Assembly: GCF_014639155.1 (NCBI RefSeq)
Contig: NZ_BMFT01000001.1
Location: forward strand, 806,001 to 870,000
Length of the DNA stretch: 64,000 bases
Origin: Paenibacillus segetis
GTDB lineage: Bacteria; Bacillota; Bacilli; Paenibacillales; Paenibacillaceae
Direction of reading: 5' to 3'
Shown here: piece after piece, positions 1-8,264 of the stretch
Numbering within the stretch: position 1 is the first letter of the stretch
Layout of the letters: each line of letters starts with the position of its first letter
Notes under the pieces: model-generated
The model's input: only the letters and a program-made list of their open reading frames with translations
Told to the model about the DNA's origin: nothing
Database searches by the model: none
Translations under genes and position numbers: made by a program

Positions 1-30
1 TTTTCAAAATATGGAATAGGGTTGTGAATT

Positions 31-1803
31 ATGAAAGTCATCTTGTCTACATTAAATGCTAAATATATACACACATCATTAGCGATACGGTTACTGAAGG
101 CATACAGCGAGCACCAATTTGACATCGAGTTAGCTGAGTATACAATCAAGGATCCTGTAATGAATGTTGTATCTGATCTATTTCAGCGCAAACCGGATGT
201 CATTGGATTCTCGTGTTACATTTGGAATATTGAAGAGACTATTCGTTTGGCTGATCTCTTAAAGAAGGTGCTACCGGATTGCAAAATCGTGTTGGGTGGA
301 CCTGAAGTTTCATATGATACGCAGTATTGGATGGAACGGGCGAAGAATGTTGACTTTATCGTGATGGGAGATGGAGAAGAGACCTTTCATCATCTCTTAC
401 AGGAGATAGAGGGCGACCAGAAGTACCATTATGTATTTGGTGCCGCTTATCGTAAGGGAGATGAAGTTGTTGTTAACCCGGGGCGACCGAAAAGTGATCT
501 GAATACCTTACCGACACCTCATCGCTTTCCTGATGACCTTCCAGATTTAGGTAAACGAATCGTGTACTTTGAGACAAGCCGTGGTTGTCCGTTTAGCTGC
601 CAATTTTGTCTCTCTAGTATAGAAGTAGGCGTACGTTATTACGATATTGAACGGGTCAAGTCGGACCTGCTTTACTTGATTGATAATGGCGCAAAAATAA
701 TTAAATTTTTGGACCGTACATTCAACATTAACCGTAGTTATGCGATGGAAATGTTTCAATTCCTTATTGAGAATCATAAGGGTTGTGTATTCCAATTTGA
801 AATTACAGCTGACATTATGCGTCCAGAGGTTCTTGATTATTTAGCTGAGAATGCCCCGCCTGGTATTTTCCGCTTCGAGATTGGGGTACAGTCGACCAAT
901 GACGCCACGAATGAACTCGTTAAACGTCGCCAGAACTTTACCAAACTTTCCCGAACGGTCATGAAGATCAAGAACAGCGGGAATATTGATCAGCATCTTG
1001 ACCTTATTGCCGGATTACCTGAAGAGGATTACGCTAGCTTCCGCAAAACTTTCAATGATGTGTTCGCCATGCGTCCAGAGGAACTTCAGCTTGGATTTCT
1101 GAAGATGTTGAGAGGAACCGGACTGCGAAATGAAGCTGCTAAATATAACTATGTTTACATGGATCATGCACCTTATGAAATCCTTGGAAATGACGTCATG
1201 CCTTTCTCAGATATCATCTCTTTGAAGCGGCTAGAAGATGTACTAGAGAAATATTGGAATGCACATCGAATGGATCATACGCTTAACTATTTGATGAAAT
1301 ATGAATTTGAATCGCCGTTCGATTTCTTCCAGGAGTTTGGTGATTACTGGGAAGAGCAGGGATGGCAACGTATTGGTCACCAACTTGAAGATTTGTTCAC
1401 CCGTCTACAACAATTTCTAACTCGGCGTGGTCTCAAAGAGCCAGGGATCGTTCTTGGTCTGATGAAGTTGGATTATTTCCTGGGTCATAAATATAAGCCG
1501 CGGAAAATATGGTGGGAGGATCGGACACCTAAAGACATGCGTGTGAGTTACTTCAAGAAACTCGCAGATGAGCCTTCTAAGGTATCTGATGATTTTGCAG
1601 CTCGTCATCTCGATGAACGTGAATTACTGAAATTCGCGGTAGTTGAAGAGCTTCCATTCCTGCTGAATGACGTATTAGAGGATAAGGTTATTACGGAGTC
1701 TAATGGTCAGGGTTCATTACTTGTGATCTTGTATCAGCAATCAGAAGATGAGGTTCCGGTCTTTTATTCCATGCCCTTAGTACCAACACAAAATGGGGGA
1801 TAG
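31..1803 (+). CDS. B12-binding domain radical SAM protein (DUF4080-type)
   Basis: This 590-residue protein has an N-terminal cobalamin-binding-like Rossmann region (about residues 1-140), then a radical SAM core with the cluster motif C186-x3-C190-x2-C193 in GCPFSCQFC. The C-terminal extension (about 400-590) fits the DUF4080 family. Such proteins bind a 4Fe-4S cluster and S-adenosylmethionine; the substrate of this subgroup is not established. No strong ribosome binding site precedes the ATG, but an in-frame stop just upstream excludes a longer reading frame. It is followed by a strong bidirectional terminator and appears to be the last or only gene of its unit. The family call is firm; the reaction is unknown. 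Confidence 0.85.
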   Translation: MKVILSTLNAKYIHTSLAIRLLKAYSEHQFDIELAEYTIKDPVMNVVSDLFQRKPDVIGFSCYIWNIEETIRLADLLKKVLPDCKIVLGGPEVSYDTQYWMERAKNVDFIVMGDGEETFHHLLQEIEGDQKYHYVFGAAYRKGDEVVVNPGRPKSDLNTLPTPHRFPDDLPDLGKRIVYFETSRGCPFSCQFCLSSIEVGVRYYDIERVKSDLLYLIDNGAKIIKFLDRTFNINRSYAMEMFQFLIENHKGCVFQFEITADIMRPEVLDYLAENAPPGIFRFEIGVQSTNDATNELVKRRQNFTKLSRTVMKIKNSGNIDQHLDLIAGLPEEDYASFRKTFNDVFAMRPEELQLGFLKMLRGTGLRNEAAKYNYVYMDHAPYEILGNDVMPFSDIISLKRLEDVLEKYWNAHRMDHTLNYLMKYEFESPFDFFQEFGDYWEEQGWQRIGHQLEDLFTRLQQFLTRRGLKEPGIVLGLMKLDYFLGHKYKPRKIWWEDRTPKDMRVSYFKKLADEPSKVSDDFAARHLDERELLKFAVVEELPFLLNDVLEDKVITESNGQGSLLVILYQQSEDEVPVFYSMPLVPTQNGG

Positions 1804-1840
1804 ACTTATCTAGTAAAATTATTGTCGAATAGTAGCAGAA

Positions 1841-1874
1841 TAAAATCCACTTGACTTTGGTCAAGTGGATTTTA
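1841..1874. terminator. Bidirectional intrinsic terminator
   Basis: Perfect 15-bp inverted repeat (1841-1855 with 1860-1874) around a 4-base loop, with A-rich and T-rich flanks. It lies between the convergent radical SAM gene and the lipase gene and can serve both strands. Confidence 0.9.
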
Positions 1875-1906
1875 TGTTAAACAGGCTGAACATTTAATTG
1901 GTGAAG

Positions 1907-2836
1907 TTACTTCGTGTGACGAACTAACCAATCGACAACATCTGCAGTCACTTCGTCCCGATTCGTTTCATTAAGCATTTCGTGTCTTCCGCCCGGGTAC
2001 ATTTTCAGTTCAAGATCTTGTATTTGAAGCCGCTTATATATATCTACAAGTCGCTGAACTCCGGTCCCATTCTTCCCGACGGGGTCTTTATCCCCCCCGA
2101 ATATATATACGGATTTTTGTTTGGAGATTTTGGCCATATTGTTTGGACGATGTATTTCTAAAAGTAATGTAAAGAAATCTTGAAAGAAACTAGCACTGCA
2201 CAGGAATCCGCAGAATGGATCATCTATGTACTTATCCACTTCGGCTGGATCTCTGGAGAGCCAATCGAACTTCGTGCGAACAGGAAGGAAATTCTTGTTG
2301 AAGCTTCCGAAAGTGAGCGCATTCAACATCAAGCTAGGATGACGTTCACCTTGCAACATACCTTGAAAACGTGCAAGATTTTGTCCCATATGCAGTAAAC
2401 CCTGAGGACCATTGGTTCCAGTCAGGATAAATCCGATGTAGTTTTGCTGGCCTGCGTACATTGTTTTTTGGGTTAGAAAGGATCCCATGCTGTGACCGAG
2501 TAAAAATAGAGGTAGATTCGGGTGTTGCTCTTTAATGATATCGCCAAGTTTGACAATATCTCGCACCATACCGTTAAATCCATCCTTGCCCGGATAACCA
2601 AGCTCTTCAGAATTTTGGGCTGTTTTACCATGACCTCTATGGTCGTTGGCATACACTTGGAAGCCTTGTTGCGTCAACTCACTGGCAAAACGTTCGTACC
2701 GTTTGGCCGTCTCCGTCATGCCATGTGCAATCTGCACAACACCCCTAACGGGGATCGATTCATCTTCAGAAGTCCAATGATATACAAAAACTTGTTGCCC
2801 CGCATCATTCTGAAAAGTGAAATTTTCCTCTCTCAA
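1907..2836 (-). CDS. ytpA: Alpha/beta hydrolase, lysophospholipase/monoacylglycerol lipase type (YtpA-like)
   Basis: 309 residues in a serine hydrolase fold. The nucleophile elbow is G114-H-S116-M-G118, the acid is likely D251 (GGDKDP) and the histidine is H285 (GGRHEM). The early DHRGHG motif is typical of the monoglyceride lipase/lysophospholipase family. The start is TTG, with an AAGGATG-like ribosome binding site upstream. It is the last gene of a leftward operon mnmL-mnmM-VOC-hydrolase. In Bacillus subtilis the ytqA-ytqB genes are likewise followed by ytpB and the lysophospholipase gene ytpA, so orthology to ytpA is inferred from both family and context. No signal peptide is seen, so it is probably cytosolic. 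Confidence 0.85.
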   Translation of the reverse strand: MREENFTFQNDAGQQVFVYHWTSEDESIPVRGVVQIAHGMTETAKRYERFASELTQQGFQVYANDHRGHGKTAQNSEELGYPGKDGFNGMVRDIVKLGDIIKEQHPNLPLFLLGHSMGSFLTQKTMYAGQQNYIGFILTGTNGPQGLLHMGQNLARFQGMLQGERHPSLMLNALTFGSFNKNFLPVRTKFDWLSRDPAEVDKYIDDPFCGFLCSASFFQDFFTLLLEIHRPNNMAKISKQKSVYIFGGDKDPVGKNGTGVQRLVDIYKRLQIQDLELKMYPGGRHEMLNETNRDEVTADVVDWLVRHTK

Positions 2837-2864
2837 CGATCACACCATCCTTTTAAGAGTTTCA

Positions 2865-3266
2865 TTAATCTGATAAATGCACCGGCTCAAAAAATTCAAT
2901 CTTTTCACCATCAGGACCGTTGAAGAAGAAAAAACGACTTTCGTTAGCTAGTGTACGAATTTCACGATCCAGTCCTGAAAGTTCTAACCCTGCGATCCGA
3001 GAATATTCTTGTTCAATCTGACTTACTGTAAATGCAATATGGTGAACCCGGCCTTCATTAGGAAGGTCATCACCTCCGCGGATAGAAATCAATTCGATCT
3101 CGACATTATCTTGCCCCGGAAATGCTAAAAAAGCAAGACGAAGATCGCTGTCTACTTCACCAATTATATTGAGCAATTTTAGACCGATTACTCGTTCATA
3201 AAATTCGATTGAGTCCTCAAGTGCGGATACACGAATACCGATGTGTTCTATTTTTCTGATCGACAT
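2865..3266 (-). CDS. Glyoxalase/bleomycin-resistance (VOC) family protein
   Basis: 133 residues forming two beta-alpha-beta-beta-beta VOC halves. Candidate metal ligands sit at canonical places: H8 (HIGIRV), E58 (VEIEL), H76 (HHIAFTV) and E124 (EKIEFFE). Lactoylglutathione lyase-type or other VOC chemistry is possible; the substrate cannot be read from sequence. It is translated 22 bases after mnmM and 28 bases before the lipase gene on the same strand, so it belongs to the tRNA-modification operon. It occupies the place that ytpB holds in Bacillus subtilis. Confidence 0.85.
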   Translation of the reverse strand: MSIRKIEHIGIRVSALEDSIEFYERVIGLKLLNIIGEVDSDLRLAFLAFPGQDNVEIELISIRGGDDLPNEGRVHHIAFTVSQIEQEYSRIAGLELSGLDREIRTLANESRFFFFNGPDGEKIEFFEPVHLSD

Positions 3267-3287
3267 AAATGTTCCCTTTCTTAATCC

Positions 3288-3875
3288 TTATTTTTTCTCA
3301 ATAGCGATGAGATAAGGAGCAGTTGGTCTTTGCGGTTGACGATATACAATGGCTTGTCCGGTGGAAGAGGGGAGGTTTGCAGCCCATGATTCAACGGCCT
3401 TAGCCTCCTGATCCCCTCCAGGATGTCCTGGGTAGAGAACTACAGTTATTAGACCTCTGGGACGAAGCAAAGAAACCCCAGTTTCAAGAGCTTCCAAGGT
3501 GCTCTCCGTCAGAGTAATAACCGAATGGTCAGCCCCTTCGGTAGGGAGATAACCCAAATTAAACATAATAGAACCTAGTTGACCGTGCACTTCTGATGGA
3601 AGAGCATACTTTATTTCGGCATGACTACGGTGTAACAAGGTTACCTGTGCAAGCTTGGTATTTGCAGGTTTAGCCTTGTCTAGCCGTGCCTGGGTAATGT
3701 CTAATGCCTCTGACTGAACATCAAAGGCAAAGACATGTCCACGTCTTCCACAAGCCTGCGCTAGAAACAACGTGTCTGAGCCCGTACCTGCCGTTGCATC
3801 CACAGCGTAATCGCCAGGTTGAAGTCTTTCACTTGTAAGTTTGTGTGCAAAACTTAGAACAGAGAGGAAGCCCAT
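3288..3875 (-). CDS. mnmM: tRNA wobble-uridine methyltransferase MnmM (YtqB family)
   Basis: Class I SAM-dependent methyltransferase with motif I DATAGTGSDTLFLA. YtqB/MnmM methylates 5-aminomethyl-(2-thio)uridine at tRNA position 34 to the methylaminomethyl form. The frame extends to 3914, but I place the start at the ATG ending at 3875. There a GGAGAGG site lies 8 bases upstream, the protein begins MGFLSVLSFAHKL as family members do, and the long overlap with mnmL disappears. The result is 195 residues. Its ribosome binding site overlaps the 3' end of mnmL, so the two are probably translationally coupled. Confidence 0.88.
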   Translation of the reverse strand: MGFLSVLSFAHKLTSERLQPGDYAVDATAGTGSDTLFLAQACGRRGHVFAFDVQSEALDITQARLDKAKPANTKLAQVTLLHRSHAEIKYALPSEVHGQLGSIMFNLGYLPTEGADHSVITLTESTLEALETGVSLLRPRGLITVVLYPGHPGGDQEAKAVESWAANLPSSTGQAIVYRQPQRPTAPYLIAIEKK

Positions 3876-3876
3876 A

Positions 3877-4830
3877 TTAGCGACCTCTCCAATACTTACC
3901 TTGCCAAGAGTCACGCTGCTTCAGTTCATCGTCAATCGCATTGAGAACTTCCCATTTCTTCAGACTCCACATTGGACCAACCAGCAGGTCACGCGGTGCG
4001 TCTCCTGTTAGACGGTGAACGATCATTTCAGGTGGCAAAAATTCTAGTGTGTCGACGATAAGCTTCACATATTCGTCTTTCTCTAGAAATCTCAGCAGAC
4101 CAGCTTCATATTGCTTAACCATTGGAGTTTTGCGCATGAGATGAAGCAGGTGAATCTTAATACCTTGCACATCCATGGCGGCGACTGCACGTCCCGTATC
4201 CAGCATCATCTCATGCGTTTCCTGTGGTAATCCATAAATGATGTGGGTACACACACGGATGTTTCGGCTACGAAGCTTCGCCACCGCATCCAAATAACAT
4301 TGACTATCATGAGCACGGTTAATGAGCTCAGAAGTGGACTCGTGAATAGTCTGTAATCCCATTTCTACCCATAAGTAAGTCCGTTCATTAAGCTCAGCTA
4401 AATAATCAACTACATCATCCGGTAGACAATCCGGTCTAGTAGCGATAGACAATCCAACAACTCCTGGTTGCTGTAGAATAGCCTCGAAGTATTCGCGGAG
4501 CTCATCTACAGGAGCATAAGTGTTGGTGTATGCTTGGAAATAACCAATATACTGCGCATGAGGCCACTTGATGTGCTGTTTATCGCGGATTTTGTTGAAT
4601 TGTGTAACAAGATCATCACGTCGACTTCCTGCAAAATCGCCCGATCCGCGTGCACTACAGAAGGTACAACCGCCTTTGGCAATGGAACCGTCCCGATTTG
4701 GACAAGTGAATCCGGCATCCAGCATAACCTTAAATACTTTGCCACCAAACTCCTCGCGCATTTCCGTATTCCATGTATGAAATCTTTTGTCTCCCCACAA
4801 TTGGGGAGGGGTACTTGGTAGTGTTTTCAT
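3877..4830 (-). CDS. mnmL: Radical SAM protein YtqA/MnmL (TIGR01212 family)
   Basis: About 317 residues. The radical SAM cysteines are spaced as in the TIGR01212 family (C44 in FTCPNRDG, then GGC56-TFC59, counting from an ATG one codon upstream). The adjacent YtqB homologue supports assignment as MnmL, which acts with MnmM in converting carboxymethylaminomethyl-uridine to methylaminomethyl-uridine at the tRNA wobble position in Gram-positive bacteria. Two tandem ATGs follow an AAAGGAG site; the second (5-base spacing) is preferred. It is the first gene of a four-gene leftward operon. Confidence 0.85.
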   Translation of the reverse strand: MKTLPSTPPQLWGDKRFHTWNTEMREEFGGKVFKVMLDAGFTCPNRDGSIAKGGCTFCSARGSGDFAGSRRDDLVTQFNKIRDKQHIKWPHAQYIGYFQAYTNTYAPVDELREYFEAILQQPGVVGLSIATRPDCLPDDVVDYLAELNERTYLWVEMGLQTIHESTSELINRAHDSQCYLDAVAKLRSRNIRVCTHIIYGLPQETHEMMLDTGRAVAAMDVQGIKIHLLHLMRKTPMVKQYEAGLLRFLEKDEYVKLIVDTLEFLPPEMIVHRLTGDAPRDLLVGPMWSLKKWEVLNAIDDELKQRDSWQGKYWRGR

Positions 4831-4833
4831 CAT

Positions 4834-5164
4834 AACTCCTTTATTCTGTCACAAAAAATATGTTTCATTGTATCTTTGCCATAAAACCGTATTAATTCAC
4901 GGCTTCCACAGTTCCATTGTATCAAAATTTTCAGAAAAAGGGGAATCTGGGGTGCTGACTTTCTTGCGATGAAATAGAGATTATGTTACTTTGAATGTAT
5001 TAAAAACGTTGGACCCCAATTCCAAAATATATTGAAAAAGGAATCAAGCAAACCGTCTCCCCGGCGGTCGCAAGATTCCTTTTTCACTGTTTTTACTCTT
5101 TACAATTGAGTAGATCTTAGGCACAATTATGCAAGAATGGATTATAAGAAAGCGGAGGAATGAC
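4834..5164. other. Divergent intergenic region, mnmL / trmB
   Basis: 331 bases without a gene. On the minus strand two GATACAAT-type sequences could serve as -10 elements for the mnmL operon, but their -35 partners are poor. On the plus side there is a terminator-like hairpin (5034-5085) and then the trmB ribosome binding site. No convincing small ORF was found. Confidence 0.5.
5034..5085 (+). terminator. Terminator-like hairpin in the trmB leader
   Basis: 12-bp perfect arms (5034-5045 with 5074-5085). The second arm ends in five T and is followed by further T-rich sequence. No rightward gene ends here, so it is either a leader attenuator for trmB or the end of an unseen short transcript. 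Confidence 0.6.
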
Positions 5165-5878
5165 ATGCGTTTACGCGGTAGGAAAGGCATACGCGAGAAC
5201 CTTGAGCAACAGCAGGATCTCGTTATATTAGAGCCTAAAGAATATAAAGGCCGTTGGTCAGAATTGTTCGGTAATGATCGTCCTATTTACATCGAGCTAG
5301 GGATGGGGAAGGGACAGTTTATTAGTGGAATGAGCGTTAAATATCCGGAGGTCAACTTTATCGGCATGGATATGTACGATGAATTGATTCGTCGTGCGAG
5401 TGAGAAGGTTCGTACCATATGGAATGATCAGGAAGAGGGTACGGGCAAACCGGAGAGTGTTCGACTTGCACTTGGAAATATTGAATCCATTGAAGAGATT
5501 TTTGCACCTGGTGAAGTGGAGCGGATTTATTTGAATTTCAGTGATCCGTGGCCAAAAGCTAAGCATGGCCGCAGACGACTAACACATCCGCGTTTTTTGG
5601 ATAAATATGTCGAGTTGTTGAATGAGCGTGGTGAAATACACTTCAAGACAGACTCACGGGATCTCTTTCAATTTTCACTTAACGCTTTTGCAGCGAGAGG
5701 ATTGCAGATGAGTAATATTTCATTGAGTCTCCACGCGAATGGCATTAATGAAGAACATGTTATGACAGAATACGAGAGCAAATTCGTGGGGCAGGGAATG
5801 CCGATACATCGTTGCGAGGTCATCATCGGTTCAGAGGCTTTGCGTAACTATCATGACCACAAAATGGATACATTTTAA
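5165..5878 (+). CDS. trmB: tRNA (guanine-N7-)-methyltransferase
   Basis: 237 residues. Methylates G46 in the tRNA variable loop using S-adenosylmethionine. The SAM-binding segment is ELGMGKGQF and FIGMD. The family signature LNFSDPWPKAKHGRRRL is present, followed by PRFLDKY and FKTDSRDLF. The frame opens at 5129, but the ATG at 5165 has GGAGGA nine bases upstream and gives the usual MRLRGRKG start. It is monocistronic, bounded by the leader hairpin and a strong terminator. Confidence 0.95.
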   Translation: MRLRGRKGIRENLEQQQDLVILEPKEYKGRWSELFGNDRPIYIELGMGKGQFISGMSVKYPEVNFIGMDMYDELIRRASEKVRTIWNDQEEGTGKPESVRLALGNIESIEEIFAPGEVERIYLNFSDPWPKAKHGRRRLTHPRFLDKYVELLNERGEIHFKTDSRDLFQFSLNAFAARGLQMSNISLSLHANGINEEHVMTEYESKFVGQGMPIHRCEVIIGSEALRNYHDHKMDTF

Positions 5879-5884
5879 TATAGC

Positions 5885-5928
5885 AAAAAGCCGCCAACCC
5901 CTGATTCTTTGTGGGTGGCGGCTTTTTT
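5885..5928. terminator. Bidirectional terminator after trmB
   Basis: GC-rich stem AAAGCCGCCAACCC / GGGTGGCGGCTTT with one bulged base, flanked by A-run and T-run, between convergent trmB and the glycosyltransferase gene. Confidence 0.9.
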
Positions 5929-5938
5929 GCACCGAATA

Positions 5939-7075
5939 TTAAATAAGAGCTTTGCTATTACTTTCTAAGATATCAATAATTGCCTGCGCGCTCTGCATCG
6001 GATGATAGCTGGCAATTTCACTGAGGACCTTCTCACGTTCCTGTGTTACTCCCTCATAATCATCAGTCAAACGCTTAATCCAATTGGTGATATCATCCAA
6101 TGAACTAATCGGTGTTCCCCAACCTTGTGCAGCGAAATATTGCGAGTTCTCTTCTTCCTGACCTGGTAGTGGCTTATGGAATAACATAGGTATTGCCTTG
6201 GCCAATCCTTCCGAGCAAGTCATGCCACCGGGCTTCGTAATCAGAAGATCGGATACTTCCATCAGTTTGTCAATTTCTCTGGTAAAGCCCAGAAGATGGA
6301 CATTCGGATGAATGAAGCGAGGATCTCGTTTCATCTTCTCCAACGATTTGACATTACTCCCGAAACAGAAGATAAGCTGGATTTGGTCTCTATGCATGGC
6401 AAGTAGAGAATGTACCGCTTCATCCTTCATAAATCCCCAACCGCCGCCCATGATTAGAATCGTAGGCATGTCGTGTAAATGAAATTGCTTCCGGATGTCA
6501 TCTTTTCCGTGACGTTCCCAAAAGTTTGGATGGATTGGAATTCCAGTAATCTGAATCTTATCCTCTTCGACACCACGTTCCAGCAGCTTCTCCTTCACTG
6601 GATCTGTAGATACCAGGTAACGGTTGACTTCAGCACTGACCCAAGTTCCATGGGCATCATAGTCAGTTATAACTGTGCATAATGGTACATCTAGTCCGAG
6701 TCGCTTCATGCGCGAAATAACGGCACTAGGGATCGGATGAGTACACACAATGACATCGGGATGGAGTTGCTGAATGATTTGGGTAGTGTGCGTATAAAAT
6801 AGCCGGTGAAGAGCCAGCGTCGTTAATCGGTTTAACGATTTTTTGTAGTTGCTGCGATACATCATACGAACAAGTCGCGGTTGAGTAAACACCGTTTTTT
6901 TGTAGGCAGTTATTATAAACGGTGCCATTCTCGGATTTAGGAAGCTGCCGAGTTCCATCACTTTCGTCTGCACATGAGGCGCTATCTTACGTAAACTGCT
7001 CGATAAGGCATATGCAGCTTGAGTGTGTCCAGCTCCAAACCCCTCAGATAAAAGTAAGACTCTTTGTTTATGCAC
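5939..7075 (-). CDS. MGDG synthase/UgtP-like glycosyltransferase (GT28 family)
   Basis: 378 residues. The N-terminal half carries a monogalactosyldiacylglycerol synthase-type domain (SEGFGAGHTQAA near the start). The C-terminal half is a GT28 nucleotide-sugar domain (MGGGWGFMKD; TKPGGMTCSEGLAKAIPML). Relatives transfer a sugar from a UDP-sugar to diacylglycerol at the inner face of the membrane (UgtP/YpfP) or are uncharacterised paralogues such as YkoN. The start is GTG with an AAAGGTGA site upstream. The neighbouring PAP2 phosphatase on the same strand suggests a lipid or undecaprenyl role, which is inference. Confidence 0.82.
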   Translation of the reverse strand: MHKQRVLLLSEGFGAGHTQAAYALSSSLRKIAPHVQTKVMELGSFLNPRMAPFIITAYKKTVFTQPRLVRMMYRSNYKKSLNRLTTLALHRLFYTHTTQIIQQLHPDVIVCTHPIPSAVISRMKRLGLDVPLCTVITDYDAHGTWVSAEVNRYLVSTDPVKEKLLERGVEEDKIQITGIPIHPNFWERHGKDDIRKQFHLHDMPTILIMGGGWGFMKDEAVHSLLAMHRDQIQLIFCFGSNVKSLEKMKRDPRFIHPNVHLLGFTREIDKLMEVSDLLITKPGGMTCSEGLAKAIPMLFHKPLPGQEEENSQYFAAQGWGTPISSLDDITNWIKRLTDDYEGVTQEREKVLSEIASYHPMQSAQAIIDILESNSKALI

Positions 7076-7131
7076 TATAGTTTCACCTTTTCCCGCAAGG
7101 TATTCCCATTAACAATTTAACAATATCTTCT

Positions 7132-7659
7132 TTACGCCCATAATGCAACAGTTCCGAGCGCAACTGAGGTACCGATTATTAGCCCAGCAAGAACATCGGA
7201 CGGATAGTGTAATCCCAAATAAATCCGGGAGAGTCCAACTAACAGCGCAATAGGACCAAGAACAAGTATAAGTGCTGGTTGAGCTGCTATAAATGGCATT
7301 GTCACCGAGAATATAGCTGTAGTATGCCCGGAAGGAAAAGAATGATCAGTTAGTGGATTCCTAAAAGTGTTCGTTCCTGGTATCGCCAAATAAGGTCGGA
7401 TACGAGGATATAATTTTTTGGCAAGAGCGACTGGAATATGGCTGATCGCTAATGCAACACCTGCTTGAAGAGCTACCGTATGCCAAGGTTCAGGGCTTAC
7501 CCACCAGATGAATAATACGGATATGATCGTGAATCTGGCCCCTCCTAAATGGGTAAGATGATACAGCCAAAAGTTGAGAAAACTCCGGTGCAAACGACCG
7601 TTGATTCCCATGAAGAGCTGCTGATCAAGTTGTATAAGTCTTTCAAATAAACGATTCAT
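7132..7659 (-). CDS. PAP2-family membrane phosphatase
   Basis: 175 residues with several hydrophobic segments and the three phosphatase motifs in order: KKLYPRIRP, PSGHTT and SRIYLGLHYPSD. These enzymes dephosphorylate undecaprenyl diphosphate or phosphatidic acid/phosphatidylglycerophosphate outside the membrane. The frame extends to 7785, but the ATG ending at 7659 is preceded by a near-perfect GAGGAGGGAT site and gives a normal-length protein starting MNRLFERL. It lies 56 bases upstream of the glycosyltransferase on the same strand, so the pair is a probable operon. The exact substrate is not predictable. Confidence 0.87.
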   Translation of the reverse strand: MNRLFERLIQLDQQLFMGINGRLHRSFLNFWLYHLTHLGGARFTIISVLFIWWVSPEPWHTVALQAGVALAISHIPVALAKKLYPRIRPYLAIPGTNTFRNPLTDHSFPSGHTTAIFSVTMPFIAAQPALILVLGPIALLVGLSRIYLGLHYPSDVLAGLIIGTSVALGTVALWA

Positions 7660-8264
7660 GTGATCCCTCCTCGCTTCAATTGGCCGCGAGTACGGCCCCA
7701 AATTGCACTCTTTTGAGTTAGGGTTTGTCGTAGCATGGCATTTTCGGGTTAGACCTATCATATTTTTATTCGATGACCTTTTCAAGGATAGAGGTCAATT
7801 TTTTTATTGAAATGAGTGTTGCTTTTTTGACTCTGAACTATTCAACCTTTACAATGATTCAAATGATATCAAAAAAGTTTAAAGAAAAATGAGTTATTTG
7901 GTAAACTTTTAAATTTTTTATTCGTTTATAAATGCAGGGATTAATTTTAAATGGCTAGTAAACGAAAAAAAAAGGGGGCATCAGGAAATAAAAAATGCCA
8001 AAATGGATGAAAATAAGAACTAAATTACATTGATTGAAGGCAACGATGTTGCCTTGTGGAGTTATATACTGACTAAGGCGCTTTTTTCGCCATATGAGGC
8101 TCTACAAGGGCTTTGACAAATGGATAAAAGTCAAGGAAAATCGTAATGCGTTAACTAGATGTAAATTTTCAGGTGAACGTTAATACAAAGGGTCATTACA
8201 AAAAAAGAAAACTCCACACTATGTAGACAAAGAATCGTGGAGTTCATAGGGGGTACAAAAAAAT
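7660..8264. other. Long AT-rich intergenic region/leader before the GT2 gene
   Basis: 605 bases with no credible gene. On the plus strand it holds small hairpins: 8037-8055 (8-bp arms, 3-base loop), a GGCG/CGCC hairpin with a T-rich loop near 8077-8095, a CTTTGAC/GTCAAGG repeat near 8111-8137, and 8210-8244. The minus side holds the PAP2 ribosome binding site. No known riboswitch consensus was matched. Confidence 0.5.
8210..8244 (+). promoter_or_regulatory. Hairpin just upstream of the GT2 ribosome binding site
   Basis: 8-bp arms AACTCCAC / GTGGAGTT enclosing 19 bases, ending 4 bases before the G-run used as ribosome binding site for the gene at 8265. A role in translation control or mRNA stability is possible. 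Confidence 0.5.

Noticed and set aside
4787-4972. 61-codon frame at the start of the mnmL/trmB gap
   Set aside because: Overlaps the mnmL 5' end in antisense and has no ribosome binding site.
7951-8010. 19-codon frame starting MASKRKKKG in the GT2 leader
   Set aside because: No ribosome binding site and biased only because of the A-rich tract.
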